Positions 1-8,504 of a DNA stretch of 64,000 bases are shown one piece after another. Both the position numbers and the translations under genes were made by a program. The stretch comes from Acidobacteria bacterium UBA2994 (GTDB lineage Bacteria > Acidobacteriota > Vicinamibacteria > Vicinamibacterales > UBA8438): the NCBI GenBank assembly GCA_002346545.1, contig DEAA01000077.1:3416-67415 (forward strand), in the 5' to 3' direction. The notes under the pieces were generated by a model, which did not search any database, was not told the origin of the DNA, and saw nothing but the letters and a program-made list of their open reading frames with translations. Position 1 is the stretch's first letter, and the number at the start of each line of letters is the position of its first letter.

Positions 1-801
1 GTAGCCTACTACTGGCCATCCGTAGTTGACGCCAGGCTGAATCAGATTTAGCTCGTCTCCTCCCTGCGGACCGTGCTCCGTCGCCCAGACTTCGCCGGTT
101 TCCGGGTGGATGGCCAGCCCCTGTGGATTGCGATGTCCATAGCTCCAAACCTCGGGCTTTGCTGAGGTGTGCCCGACGAACGGATTATCCGCTGGAACCC
201 TGCCGTCGTCGTGCAAACGCACAGTGACTCCATGATGGTTTGACGGATCCTGGGCGGGGTGCGACGAGAGGTCCCCGGCCGGTCGTGCCATGCGTTCGCC
301 GACGGTCACCCACAGCATCCCCTCTCCGTCCCAGGCCATCCGGCCGCCATAGTGACCGCGTCCCTGGGAGTCGGCGACGAACACGTCTTCGAGGTCCACC
401 AGCGAGTGGCTCTCAAAGCGTCCCCGGACCACCACTGTCGTTGAGCCCTCTGGAAGCGGTCGCGCGTAGCTCAGGTAGAGGAGCCGGTTGGTCGTAAAGT
501 CCGTGTGGGGGAGCACCTCGAAGAGGCCGCCCTGGCCCTCTGCAAACACGGGAGGCACTCCGGCCACCGGTTCCCGCAGTAGCTTTCCGTCTCGAACGAG
601 ACGGAGCTGCCCAGGGCGTTCAGTGACGAGCAGGTCGCCATTCGGAAGCCAGGCAATCGACCAGGGCGTGTCGAAGCCCTCCGCGACGGTCGCCACTTGG
701 AAGTCATGCTCTATCGAGCGATAGTCTGGCTGGGCCCAGGCAACTCCAGCCAAGGCCGCGCTCAGCAGTAGGCATGACAGCAGCTCTTGCATCGTGGTCA
801 T
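1..801 (-). CDS. PQQ-dependent aldose (glucose/sorbosone-type) dehydrogenase, 3' part outside window
   Basis: Secreted soluble quinoprotein of the YliI/Asd family, expected to oxidise aldose sugars with PQQ in the periplasm. The reading frame is open to the left edge, so only the first 267 codons are seen. A signal peptide covers about residues 1-23 (ending AWA before Q). The mature start has the blade sequence GFDTPWSIAWLPNGDLLVTE, and the last part reads YGHRNPQGLAIHP, then EHGPQGGDE and NYGWPVVGY, all hallmarks of the family. The ATG at 801 is preceded by CGAGGAGACGATCG, a good ribosome binding site; an in-frame ATG at 792 is less well placed. It lies downstream of the radical SAM gene on the same strand but probably has its own promoter. 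The C-terminal part cannot be judged. Confidence 0.9.
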   Translation of the reverse strand, partial: MTTMQELLSCLLLSAALAGVAWAQPDYRSIEHDFQVATVAEGFDTPWSIAWLPNGDLLVTERPGQLRLVRDGKLLREPVAGVPPVFAEGQGGLFEVLPHTDFTTNRLLYLSYARPLPEGSTTVVVRGRFESHSLVDLEDVFVADSQGRGHYGGRMAWDGEGMLWVTVGERMARPAGDLSSHPAQDPSNHHGVTVRLHDDGRVPADNPFVGHTSAKPEVWSYGHRNPQGLAIHPETGEVWATEHGPQGGDELNLIQPGVNYGWPVVGY

Positions 802-845
802 CGATCGTCTCCTCGAATGTTTCGTTGATACCCGCCGGAACGAGA

Positions 846-863
846 ACCGTAGGTCGCTACGGT
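846..863. other. Perfect 7-bp inverted repeat between two minus-strand genes
   Basis: ACCGTAG, four bases, then CTACGGT. It lies in the 76-bp gap between the end of the radical SAM gene and the start of the sugar dehydrogenase. No T-run follows on the minus strand, so it is not a standard intrinsic terminator. It could be a Rho-independent-like 3' hairpin or a repressor site in the dehydrogenase promoter. Confidence 0.4.
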
Positions 864-877
864 GACCTGTGAGAGGG

Positions 878-2773
878 TCAGCGGCCGCGTCGAAGCTCGA
901 CCATCGCTGGCTCTGGGCCGAGTTGCACCAACGGGTCGGTCGTCTTTCGGAGCGACGCGTAATCGAATTGCGGTCTCCAACGACCGAGCAACCGGCTCCA
1001 CTGAAAGCGCAGATACTCCTTCAAGTTCTTCCACGCCCGTGCGCCTCCGCGTTGTTTCCAGCATCGCAGTAGCACTGCGACGAGTAGGAACCGGCGGACC
1101 CGATACGAGAAGATCGGATAGAAGACCGTGATCTGCTTCCAGCGATTCTGCAGGAGCAGCCTCCACAAGGGAGGGAACGACTCCTTGCTTAGCAAGCCAT
1201 GGGCGGAGTCTGCCTCGAACGTCACCGACACACTGTCGCGCGCTATGGTCTCCATCGTCCGCTGCGGTTCGTTGAAGTACCCGCTCTCGTTAGCCTTCTT
1301 CTCAAACCCCCTGGCGTACGTGACGACGATGTCCTTGTAATGGTCCAGACCGTACTTCTGGATGTAGGCATGATTGGTCTCGATCTGAATCAACGCCTGC
1401 CAAGTGTCGCAAATCAGCTTTGGGTAGTCGGTGAAGTTCAATGTGTCGAGGGAACCACTTGCATTCTTGTCTGATATGTCCAGGAGGTAGCGCTCCTCCC
1501 CCTTCGGGTCGTCGCCGATGAGGCCTTGCATCCGGCCGTACTCGTAGAGCGGTGTGCCAGGTAGCGCTTGCGCGTAATTGATGCTGATACTGTTCGGGTT
1601 CTGGCGCTTATCGAGCAGAAGCGCCCACTTCGTGAACTCTATCGTCTCCTTTATGGTTTCTGGGCTTTCGCCAGGCATGCCCAGGACCAATTGGACCGCG
1701 GTGTACATGCCGGCCTCGATCGTCCACTGCATCGCGGTGAAGTTGGTCTTGATATCGAGCTTCTTCTCCATCACCTCTAGCATCTTCGGACTGCCGGTCT
1801 CCATTCCGTAGATGACGCAGACGCACCCGGCGTCCTTGAGTGCCGCAATCATCTCCTTGGTGACCGTGTTCGCCCGCATTCCACCCACGCGCCAGATGAG
1901 CCCCAGCGGCTTCAGCTTGCGACACAGCTCCATCGTCCACTTGCGATCGGAGCCAAAGTTCTCGCCAGACAGGCACAGGTACCCGACGTTGTACTTGTCC
2001 ACTACGTAATTGATCCGCTCGATCATGATGTCGACCGGGATGTAGCGGATTCCCTTGTCCCAACGATGACAGAAGGTGCACTTCGCTACGCACCCCTTGT
2101 GGGACATGATGGTCGCCAGCCTCTTGCCTTCGAGAGCATCTGGCAGTGACGGCGTGTCCGAGTCACTCCAGTTCGTGAAGACCCACGCCGGAGACGATTC
2201 AGGATCGGGAAAAAAATGCTCAATTTGTGATGCCCGCTCGAGGTCTTCCCAGTCGAAGTCGTAGACCTCCTCCTTGGGCAGCTGATCCTCGTAACCAGTG
2301 TTCACCAGGTGGCCGGCATCGTCGAGAAACACCAGCCCCTTAATCTCTGTGAAATCCGCTTTAGATCGAGCTCCGCCCGCGATCGCATCGACGAAGTTCC
2401 CCAGTACGACTTCGCCCTCGGCCAGCACGCAGTAGTCCACGCCGGTCTCCTGGAGCACGATCTCGGCGCTCGCTGCAAGATTCCCGCCGAGGATGACCAC
2501 GCTATCTGGCAGGGCTTCCTTGATGGCCAGTGTCAGCCACTTGGTGAAGGCATAGGCCGTGGAGACGACAGCACTGATCCCGACGACGTCCGGCGCATAG
2601 CGTGTCACCGTGTCGAGGATTTCTTCCTTCGTTGGCCTGAGGTTATCGATGTCATAGAACATCACATCGGTGTAACCGCGTTTGCGGAGCGCCTTCTGCA
2701 GCGAAAGGCACGCGACTGGGGGGAATTCCGTTGGGACGTTACGAATGGGTGTGGTGAGCAGTTGGACCCTCAT
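878..2773 (-). CDS. B12-binding-domain-like radical SAM protein, function unknown
   Basis: About 631 residues. Residues 1-150 look like a cobalamin-binding Rossmann-type domain (region with DVVGIS and VILGGN), but the usual DxHxxG cobalt-ligand motif is absent; the matching stretch is YDIDNL. The radical SAM centre is C228-x3-C232-x2-C235 (KGCVAKCTFCHRW), so it should bind a [4Fe-4S] cluster and cleave S-adenosylmethionine. The C-terminal 150 residues are basic and contain a hydrophobic helix (RRFLLVAVLL). The frame is open 29 codons further upstream, but the ATG at 2773 has a strong site, GAGGAGG, just before it and matches where the domain begins. It stands alone, so the substrate cannot be inferred. 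Possible relatives are BchE/HpnP-like class B enzymes. Confidence 0.8.
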   Translation of the reverse strand: MRVQLLTTPIRNVPTEFPPVACLSLQKALRKRGYTDVMFYDIDNLRPTKEEILDTVTRYAPDVVGISAVVSTAYAFTKWLTLAIKEALPDSVVILGGNLAASAEIVLQETGVDYCVLAEGEVVLGNFVDAIAGGARSKADFTEIKGLVFLDDAGHLVNTGYEDQLPKEEVYDFDWEDLERASQIEHFFPDPESSPAWVFTNWSDSDTPSLPDALEGKRLATIMSHKGCVAKCTFCHRWDKGIRYIPVDIMIERINYVVDKYNVGYLCLSGENFGSDRKWTMELCRKLKPLGLIWRVGGMRANTVTKEMIAALKDAGCVCVIYGMETGSPKMLEVMEKKLDIKTNFTAMQWTIEAGMYTAVQLVLGMPGESPETIKETIEFTKWALLLDKRQNPNSISINYAQALPGTPLYEYGRMQGLIGDDPKGEERYLLDISDKNASGSLDTLNFTDYPKLICDTWQALIQIETNHAYIQKYGLDHYKDIVVTYARGFEKKANESGYFNEPQRTMETIARDSVSVTFEADSAHGLLSKESFPPLWRLLLQNRWKQITVFYPIFSYRVRRFLLVAVLLRCWKQRGGARAWKNLKEYLRFQWSRLLGRWRPQFDYASLRKTTDPLVQLGPEPAMVELRRGR

Positions 2774-2813
2774 GGGCCTCCTCAATGAACCTAACGAGGG
2801 AACTCGACCGGGA

Positions 2814-2819
2814 ATTATA
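2814..2819 (-). promoter_or_regulatory. Extended -10 promoter element for the radical SAM gene
   Basis: On the minus strand the sequence is TGGTATAAT, a perfect TATAAT with the TGn extension of extended -10 promoters. Transcription would start near 2807, giving a leader of about 35 nt that carries the GAGGAGG site. No convincing -35 hexamer is seen. Confidence 0.55.
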
Positions 2820-2942
2820 CCAGCCAGACCTGGCGCCCACGCTGAACGGCCATCCGTCACGAGCCGGGAACGTCGACCCTTCTTACACGTCTCCTGCTCG
2901 ACTTAGACCGAGGCAGTCGCCGCAAGAACGCTTATAGACGGT

Positions 2943-3428
2943 TCATGTACCGACTGAGCCGGACGCCCTAGCCTTGGTCGCCGCTGTCGGGGCTACCTCG
3001 AGTTGTCGATGCCGGGCCACGGCCATTGTGGCATTGGCCCGCGTCGGGTCTACCGTTCCTTGGAAGCGAGCCCCCTCCTCTATGCTCAGGTTGGGACTGC
3101 AGACTCGGCCCGAGACATTCGACGAGGACCGCAACTCGATGATGGCGGAAGCGGTGAGCCGCCCTTGGACCTGGCCGAGCACGGTTATGGTCTGGGCGCA
3201 GACGTCCCCATTCACCCGCCCGGTCCCGCCGATCGCAACCCCATGGTCTGGCAGGACCACATCACCATCGATCGTCCCTTCGATAATCAGATGCTCGCTG
3301 GCGGTGACCTGGCCTACGATGTGAACCCCGCGCCCGATCGAGGTGACAACTGCCGAACGGGCAACCGCCGGCCGGTGGGCGGGGTTGGCCGGAACGGGAA
3401 TGGGAGGCTGTCGTTCTGTGGAAGACAT
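2943..3428 (-). CDS. Bactofilin (polymer-forming cytoskeletal protein)
   Basis: 161 residues with the bactofilin (DUF583) right-handed beta-helix core at about residues 35-135, seen as short repeats such as HLIIEGTIDGDV, GVAIGGTGRVNGDV, TITVLGQVQGRL and NLSIEEGARFQGTV. The N-terminal 30 and C-terminal 25 residues are low-complexity, Pro/Ala-rich tails, as is usual for the family. Bactofilins polymerise without nucleotide and act as scaffolds for cell shape, stalks or cell-wall enzymes. The gene stands alone between the radical SAM gene and tRNA-Gly. No Shine-Dalgarno site is obvious before the ATG. Confidence 0.9.
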   Translation of the reverse strand: MSSTERQPPIPVPANPAHRPAVARSAVVTSIGRGVHIVGQVTASEHLIIEGTIDGDVVLPDHGVAIGGTGRVNGDVCAQTITVLGQVQGRLTASAIIELRSSSNVSGRVCSPNLSIEEGARFQGTVDPTRANATMAVARHRQLEVAPTAATKARASGSVGT

Positions 3429-3640
3429 ATCAAGGAACCAAGATCACTGGTCGACTGCCTCACGCTATTGAGGATGGACTCCGGACTCGAGCGTCTCCGG
3501 GCGAGCACGCTCACAAACCTGCAAGCCGGACGGAACATACGCTGGCCGCGACCGAGACCCACGAGGGCGCCCGTCCTCTGACACCTATGATAAGTCGTAG
3601 AAAGCCCTGGACCGACAGTGCGCAATAGGTCGGAAAAAGA

Positions 3641-3715
3641 TGGAGCGGGAGACGGGGATCGAACCCGCGACCAACGGCTTGGGAAGCCGTGACTCTACCA
3701 CTGAGCTACTCCCGC
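3641..3715 (-). tRNA. tRNA-Gly (anticodon CCC)
   Basis: On the minus strand the acceptor stem GCGGGAG pairs with CTCCCGC, followed by T and an encoded CCA. The D arm is GCTCAGTGGTAGAG. The anticodon stem ACGGC/GCCGT encloses the loop TTCCCAA, so the anticodon is CCC and reads GGG. The T loop is TTCGATC. A short T-rich run (TCTTTTT) directly follows CCA. All arms fold without mismatches that matter. Confidence 0.97.
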
Positions 3716-3752
3716 CGACCGGACGTAACCGAAATTGTACCAGAAACTCGCT

Positions 3753-5111
3753 TCAGCTCCGGATGACAGCGAGCACCTCGTCTCGCCGTTCGGCCATCTC
3801 TTCCGGCGTCGAGCCCTCCAGATTTAGACGGAGCAGAGGCTCGGTGTTCGAAGGCCGGACGTTGAAGTGCCAGGTGGGGTATTCCACCGAGATACCGTCC
3901 ATGCGGTACTGGTAACCGTCGGCATACTTCGCAGCCAGTGCCTCGATTCTCTGAGCGACCAGGCGCTGATCTTCGAGGGCGGTGTTGATCTCGCCGGAAA
4001 TGAAATAGCGCTCACGGAGCGGAGCAAGTAATTCGCGTAGGGTTTGCCGGCGCGCCGACATCAGTTCAAGAATCAGCAGGGCGGGAATAAAACCGTTATC
4101 CGCGTAGAAGTTCTCCCGGAAGTAGTAGTGTCCGGTGACCTCTCCGCCGAAGATCGCGTTCTCTTCACGCATCCGGGTCTTGAAGAACGCATGTCCGACA
4201 CGGTTCATCAACGAGCTCCCCCCATGAGCAGCGACGGTATCCTTGACGGCGTGGCTGGCACGCACGTCGTAGAGCACCGTGGCGCCAGGATCTCTTACTA
4301 GAAAGGCTTCGGCCAGGAGCGCCGTGATGAAGTCGCCTGAGACAAACTCGCCCTCTCCGTCGACGAAGAAGCAGCGGTCGGCATCACCATCCCAGGCGAT
4401 CCCGGCGTCGGCCGACGAGGCGGTCACCGCCGCGACAAGATCTCGCCGGTTCTCCTCGAGCAGCGGGTTCGCCTCGTGATTGGGGAACGATCCGTCGACC
4501 TCGAAACAGAGACGCTGTGTTCGGCAGGGCAGTCGATCGAAGAGTGGCGGCGCGACCAATCCGGCGATTCCGCTACCGGCATCGAGGACCAGTGAATACG
4601 GCCGAATCGCCTCGACATCGATGAAGCCCAGGATGTGTTCGAGGTAGTCGCCCAGCACGTCGGCAACGGACACCGCACCGGCTTGTTGGGCGGGCGCCGG
4701 CACCGAATCGGCGAGCAACATGTCGCGGATGTCTGAAATGCCCGCATCGCCACTCAATGGCAACGCACCTCGTCCGACGAGCTTGATGCCGTTGTACCGG
4801 CCCGGATTATGGGAGGCCGTGATCTGCGCTCCACCGTCGAGATCGGCTCGGGCCACAGCAAAGTAAAGCTGGTCGGTGCCCAGAAGGCCGAGGTCGACCA
4901 CGTCGGCCCCTTGGGCGCGCGCGCCCTCGATGAAGGCGGCAGCTATGGCCGGAGAAGAGAGGCGCATGTCCCGGCTGACCGCGATCCGGCGGGCGGAGAG
5001 ATGGGCCACGAAGCCACGGCCGATTTCCCTCGCCAGCGTTTCATCGATCTGATCCGGATAGAGCCCTCGCACGTCGTAGGCCTTGAAGACGCCAGGGTCA
5101 AATGTCGACAT
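3753..5111 (-). CDS. Phosphomannomutase/phosphoglucomutase
   Basis: 452 residues, full length for the alpha-D-phosphohexomutase family (ManB/AlgC type), which interconverts hexose 6-phosphate and 1-phosphate. The phosphoserine loop TASHNPGRYNG has the catalytic Ser at residue 100. The metal loop is WDGDADRCFF. The sugar loop is GGEVTGHYYF, and the phosphate-binding loop RPSNTEPLLRL is near the C-terminus. The start codon directly abuts the stop of the upstream nucleotidyltransferase gene. The pair would convert fructose- or mannose-6-phosphate into a nucleotide sugar for surface glycans. Whether mannose or glucose is preferred cannot be read from the sequence. Confidence 0.93.
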   Translation of the reverse strand: MSTFDPGVFKAYDVRGLYPDQIDETLAREIGRGFVAHLSARRIAVSRDMRLSSPAIAAAFIEGARAQGADVVDLGLLGTDQLYFAVARADLDGGAQITASHNPGRYNGIKLVGRGALPLSGDAGISDIRDMLLADSVPAPAQQAGAVSVADVLGDYLEHILGFIDVEAIRPYSLVLDAGSGIAGLVAPPLFDRLPCRTQRLCFEVDGSFPNHEANPLLEENRRDLVAAVTASSADAGIAWDGDADRCFFVDGEGEFVSGDFITALLAEAFLVRDPGATVLYDVRASHAVKDTVAAHGGSSLMNRVGHAFFKTRMREENAIFGGEVTGHYYFRENFYADNGFIPALLILELMSARRQTLRELLAPLRERYFISGEINTALEDQRLVAQRIEALAAKYADGYQYRMDGISVEYPTWHFNVRPSNTEPLLRLNLEGSTPEEMAERRDEVLAVIRS

Positions 5112-6179
5112 TCAGAGAACTCCGAGGTGGCGACTGTACGCGGCGATGGTCGTGCCGCGTCCGAGCAGGGCGTGAGACACCGAGGCGTGCGGCCCGATCC
5201 TACAGCGCTCGGCGAGGACACTCTGCCTCAGTTCCGCGTCATCGCCAACCTGGGTGTCTTGCCAGAGGATAGCGTCCTCTACGACCGCCCGCGGTCCGAT
5301 GCTGCAGCGGGCGCCGATCACGGCGCCGCTCCCAATGCGGGCCCCGGCAGCAACCACGACGTCCTCCCCGAGAAAACACGGCCCCTCGAATGTGACATCT
5401 TCACCGACCTGAACGCCCGGCCCTTGCACGACCGCGTCGGTAGCTAGACCGAGAAAGGGACCCGCGGGGCAACGTTGCGCCATGAGGTCCCTGTGCGCCT
5501 GGACGTAGCTTTCCGGAGTGCCGATGTCGAGCCAATACCCATCGTCGACATAGCCCATGAAAGTCTCACCCCGCTCGACCAGCGAGGGGAAATACTGCCG
5601 TTCCACGGACCAGGGCCGATGGGACGGAATCCGGTCGAACGGGGCCGGTTCCAGGACGTAGATTCCGGCGTTGATGGTGTTGCACGTGATTTCGTCCGCC
5701 GACGGCTTTTCGAGGAAGCGCCTTACATTCCCTGCCGGGTCGGTTTCTACCAGGCCGTAGGCGGCGGGGTTCTCCACCGGCGTAAGCACGATGGTTGCCA
5801 CGGCGTCTCTCTCCTGGTGGCGACGCACTACGGAGGCCAAGTCGATTCCCGTCAGGACGTCGCCGTTGAAGACCAGCAGCGTGTCAGTGATGCCCTCTGA
5901 AGCGAACTTGATAGCACCACCAGTGCCAAGCGGCTCTGGCTCGACACGGTATCGAACCGGTAACCCAGCGTCGGCGCCCCGCCCCACCAGGGTTTCGATA
6001 CGATCCGGTCGATAGTTTAGGCTCAGAATTACCTCGTCAATCTCCGGGACCTTCCGCAGGAGATCGACCTGATGATAGAGAAATGGCCGATCAAAAATCG
6101 GAACGATCGGCTTCGGCTGCTCCAGGGTCAACGGACGGAGCCGGGTGCCAAATCCTCCCGCTAGTATCACGGCCTTCAT
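5112..6179 (-). CDS. Sugar-1-phosphate nucleotidyltransferase with C-terminal left-handed beta-helix
   Basis: 355 residues. The N-terminal nucleotidyltransferase domain begins MKAVILAGGFGTRLRPLT, the nucleotide-binding loop, and includes PKPIVPIFDRP and the metal-binding LLVFNGDVL. From about residue 250 come hexapeptide repeats (VGEDVTFEG, IGSGAVIGARCSIGP). This is the architecture of GDP-mannose pyrophosphorylase-like or RmlA-long/GlmU-like enzymes. The frame is open further upstream, but the ATG at 6179 starts the domain and has a TACAAT -10 element nine bases upstream, so the message may be leaderless or nearly so. Coupled to the downstream phosphohexomutase, it most likely makes GDP-mannose or a related nucleotide sugar. 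Confidence 0.88.
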   Translation of the reverse strand: MKAVILAGGFGTRLRPLTLEQPKPIVPIFDRPFLYHQVDLLRKVPEIDEVILSLNYRPDRIETLVGRGADAGLPVRYRVEPEPLGTGGAIKFASEGITDTLLVFNGDVLTGIDLASVVRRHQERDAVATIVLTPVENPAAYGLVETDPAGNVRRFLEKPSADEITCNTINAGIYVLEPAPFDRIPSHRPWSVERQYFPSLVERGETFMGYVDDGYWLDIGTPESYVQAHRDLMAQRCPAGPFLGLATDAVVQGPGVQVGEDVTFEGPCFLGEDVVVAAGARIGSGAVIGARCSIGPRAVVEDAILWQDTQVGDDAELRQSVLAERCRIGPHASVSHALLGRGTTIAAYSRHLGVL

Positions 6180-6188
6180 GGGGCCGGG

Positions 6189-6194
6189 ATTGTA
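6189..6194 (-). promoter_or_regulatory. -10 element TACAAT, 9 nt before the nucleotidyltransferase start
   Basis: Minus-strand TACAAT with nine bases to ATG 6179. A start point 6-8 nt after the hexamer would leave at most two or three untranslated bases. Confidence 0.5.
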
Positions 6195-6313
6195 GCATCC
6201 GTCGGTGGTACGCCCCGGGCCGCGGCTGCGCTGCACACGCCGATGACGACGACGGACGGCAGTAGAGGTAGAATTGAGGAGCCCTGGGAAACGTAGCGGT
6301 TCTGGCACTCTCA

Positions 6314-6985
6314 ATGAACCTGCCCAATAGCCTGACCCTGATTCGGATCTTCCTGGTACCGCTCCTGGTCGTGGTGCTGCTCACCAAGTTCGATGGAGCA
6401 GTCATCTTCGGCATTGGAAAGGAGCTGGTCGGCGCTGCCATCTTCGGAGTCGCGGCGCTGACGGACTGGCTCGACGGTTATTTGGCCCGTCGCCGGCAGC
6501 AGGTCACCACTTTTGGTCAATTGATGGACCCGCTGGCCGACAAACTCCTGATTACGGCGGCACTTGTGTCTCTAGTCCAGATGGAACTGGCCCCGGCCTG
6601 GATGGTAGCTGTGATCCTTGGACGCGAGCTTGGCGTGACGATGCTCCGAAGCGTCGCCTACTCGCGCGGCGTTACCATTCCGGCCTCGCCCCTGGGTAAG
6701 GCGAAGATGATGTCGCAGGTGATTGCGATCCTGTTGCTGATCCTGGGACGCGAGCTGCTACAGGGGTTCTTCGTGTTGGGACAGATCGCGCTCTGGGTCG
6801 TGGTGGCCACCGCCCTCGTGTCGGCCGCGGACTATTACTGGCGGTTCACCCAACTCTCTTCGCACGACCAGGTTAGCGATTTCGAAGCGGCTCGGGAACG
6901 GGCTACTAGAAGGCGCGTCGCGGGCGAGGAGCCTACCGATGAGGCAGCGGAGCCAGCAGGGCGCAGGGTGGCGTCTCGGACGTAG
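6314..6985 (+). CDS. pgsA: CDP-diacylglycerol--glycerol-3-phosphate 3-phosphatidyltransferase
   Basis: 223 residues. This integral membrane enzyme makes phosphatidylglycerophosphate, the first committed step to phosphatidylglycerol and cardiolipin. The CDP-alcohol phosphatidyltransferase signature is clear: D-x2-DG-x2-AR-x8-G-x3-D-x3-D in the stretch from LTDWLDGYLARR to FGQLMDPLADKLL, at about residues 55-85. Hydrophobic segments flank it (FLVPLLVVVLL; VIAILLLILG; FFVLGQIALWVVVATALV). The start MNLPNSLTLIRI is typical for PgsA. The last 35 residues are a charged cytoplasmic tail. It is divergent from the nucleotidyltransferase gene. Confidence 0.95.
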   Translation: MNLPNSLTLIRIFLVPLLVVVLLTKFDGAVIFGIGKELVGAAIFGVAALTDWLDGYLARRRQQVTTFGQLMDPLADKLLITAALVSLVQMELAPAWMVAVILGRELGVTMLRSVAYSRGVTIPASPLGKAKMMSQVIAILLLILGRELLQGFFVLGQIALWVVVATALVSAADYYWRFTQLSSHDQVSDFEAARERATRRRVAGEEPTDEAAEPAGRRVASRT

Positions 6986-7509
6986 CCGACCAGGCTGACC
7001 GATGGTGTCCTGCGGCGTTACCGCGGTGCACCGGCCAGCTCAATTCGAACAAACGAACCGTGGCCGAGACCTCTGCGACGAAACCGTCATCGCCTCCCCG
7101 GCCAGGGTCGTCGGGTTCTCGGGATTCCGCGTTTACGATCGGAAGAGGGGCATCCGGCCGTCCGTCGCGAGACGGGTCGCCCCCATGACTGAGCAACATG
7201 AATACCCCGAGGAGCCCGTTGCCTTCCCGTCGAGACCCAACAACATCCGCGTGGGCGCTTCGAACTCGGATTGGTCGTGCGGTTCAGGGCTGACGTCGAC
7301 AGGTCATTCCTGCGGTTCTAACACGTGGCCCCGGAGGAGCTAGCTACGAGCGTGCTCGACCACGGCTAGCAAGGCGCCTCATCGCCTCGGTTTCCGAGGG
7401 CTCGCAACCCCGGACGCGTGAGAGGCACGAACCGCAGTGTGATGGCCTGGACAATGCCACGACGAGCGCGGGAAGCCCCTCCCCCGAGGGCAGGACCTAG
7501 GGGGAATGG
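6986..7509. other. 524-bp region with no recognisable gene
   Basis: Lies between the convergent 3' ends of pgsA and bamD. Both strands hold short open frames, but none has a plausible start context, family resemblance or convincing composition. No clear terminator hairpin with a T-run, tRNA or repeat was seen. It may be eroded coding sequence. Confidence 0.5.
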
Positions 7510-8304
7510 TCACTGGTCCTGTGTCGCTTCGAGTTCGGCGAGTTTCATTCGCGCCTGTTCGGCGTACTCACTCTCGGTGAACTCATCGATGATGCGGGCG
7601 AAGTAGGGAATGGCCTCGGCCGTCTGGCCCGTTGAGGCGAGCGCATCGGCGAGGAGGAAAAACACTTCATCTCGGCTGGAAAAATCAGGGGCGTTGTCAA
7701 GAACCTCCCGGAACCGACTAATCGCGCCGGCCCAACTCTTAAACCGATGGTAAAACTGGCCTACGAGAAAATGGTGCTCGCCTAGTCGATCCCTGGCCTC
7801 TCGCGCTCGCTCCTCCACCTGCGGCATCAACTCGTGCGCAGGCGGATACTGCGCTATGAACGCCTCGAACTCACGGATAGCGTTGATCGTCTCGGTCTGA
7901 TCTCGCTCCGGGGTGCGCATCTGATGAAAGTGCACCATGCCGACTTTAAACTGCGCGTAGGCGGCTCGCGGATGAGTAGGGTAGAGGTTCAAGAAGTCAT
8001 TGAACTCATTTAGCGCCTGTACGTACGATTCGGCCGACCCCTCTCCCTCGTAGGTGTCTCCGATGAACAGACGCGCATCGGCCCGAAATGGACTCTGGGG
8101 ATAGTTGTCGCGGATCTGAATGAAATACTCGCGCGCTGTGGCCCAGTTCTCTTCTTCCATGGCATCAGTGCCACGCTCGAAGAGAATCCGGTCCGCCTCG
8201 AGTTGTGGCACCGGGATCTGCGCCTCGTTTCCCCCGCAGGCCACAGCGAAAACGGCCAGTGCGACCGCGGCGGCGGTCGGTCCTCGTCTCATCATCTCGG
8301 TCAT
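7510..8304 (-). CDS. bamD: Outer membrane assembly lipoprotein BamD
   Basis: 264 residues. The N-terminus (MTEMMRRG, hydrophobic stretch, then AVFAVACGG) is a lipoprotein signal with the lipidated Cys at about residue 23, though the residue at -3 is Ala rather than Leu. The rest is tetratricopeptide-like, with motifs such as ATAREYFIQIRDNYPQSPFR and ALNEFNDFLNLYPTHPRAAYA, the ComL/YfiO pattern of about five TPRs. BamD is the essential lipoprotein partner of BamA that folds outer-membrane proteins, so the cell has an outer membrane. The start overlaps by 4 nt (ATGA) the stop of the small epimerase remnant upstream, so it is translationally coupled to it. Confidence 0.9.
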   Translation of the reverse strand: MTEMMRRGPTAAAVALAVFAVACGGNEAQIPVPQLEADRILFERGTDAMEEENWATAREYFIQIRDNYPQSPFRADARLFIGDTYEGEGSAESYVQALNEFNDFLNLYPTHPRAAYAQFKVGMVHFHQMRTPERDQTETINAIREFEAFIAQYPPAHELMPQVEERAREARDRLGEHHFLVGQFYHRFKSWAGAISRFREVLDNAPDFSSRDEVFFLLADALASTGQTAEAIPYFARIIDEFTESEYAEQARMKLAELEATQDQ

Positions 8305-8504
8305 CCTGCCGTACCGGTCTCAACGGTCCAACGATACTCCGCGGCTATGCCCTCCGCCAACGTAACCGTGGGCGAAAACCCCAGGGCTTCGCGAGCCGCC
8401 ATCGTGTCCGCATACGTGTCGCGCCTGTCGCATTTCTGCGCCTTGAGCCGCTCGGCCAGGTGTGAAGCCACGAACCCGGCCGTGCCGATCACAAAGGCCT
8501 TCAC
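8301..8504 (-). pseudogene. Internally deleted NAD-dependent epimerase/dehydratase (67-codon remnant)
   Basis: An in-frame ORF of 67 codons. Residues 1-20 (MKAFVIGTAGFVASHLAERL) are the start of an extended short-chain dehydrogenase with the Rossmann nucleotide loop, except that the third Gly is Ala. From about residue 26 the sequence jumps to the family's C-terminus (RRDTYADTMAAREALGFSP, then TLAEGIAAEYRW), the part that normally follows some 250 residues later in UDP-sugar epimerases. The whole catalytic core, including YxxxK, is missing, so it cannot be an active enzyme. The deletion keeps the frame and both 4-nt overlaps, with the thioesterase stop upstream and the bamD start downstream. 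It may persist as a coupling mini-ORF. Confidence 0.8.

Noticed and set aside
3640..3715. tRNA-Gly as an attachment site for an integrated element
   Set aside because: No integrase or second copy of the tRNA 3' end was seen within the window.
6986..7343. A 113-codon plus-strand frame downstream of pgsA
   Set aside because: Composition is poor for a protein, no start context, no recognisable domain, and no conservation argument can be made.
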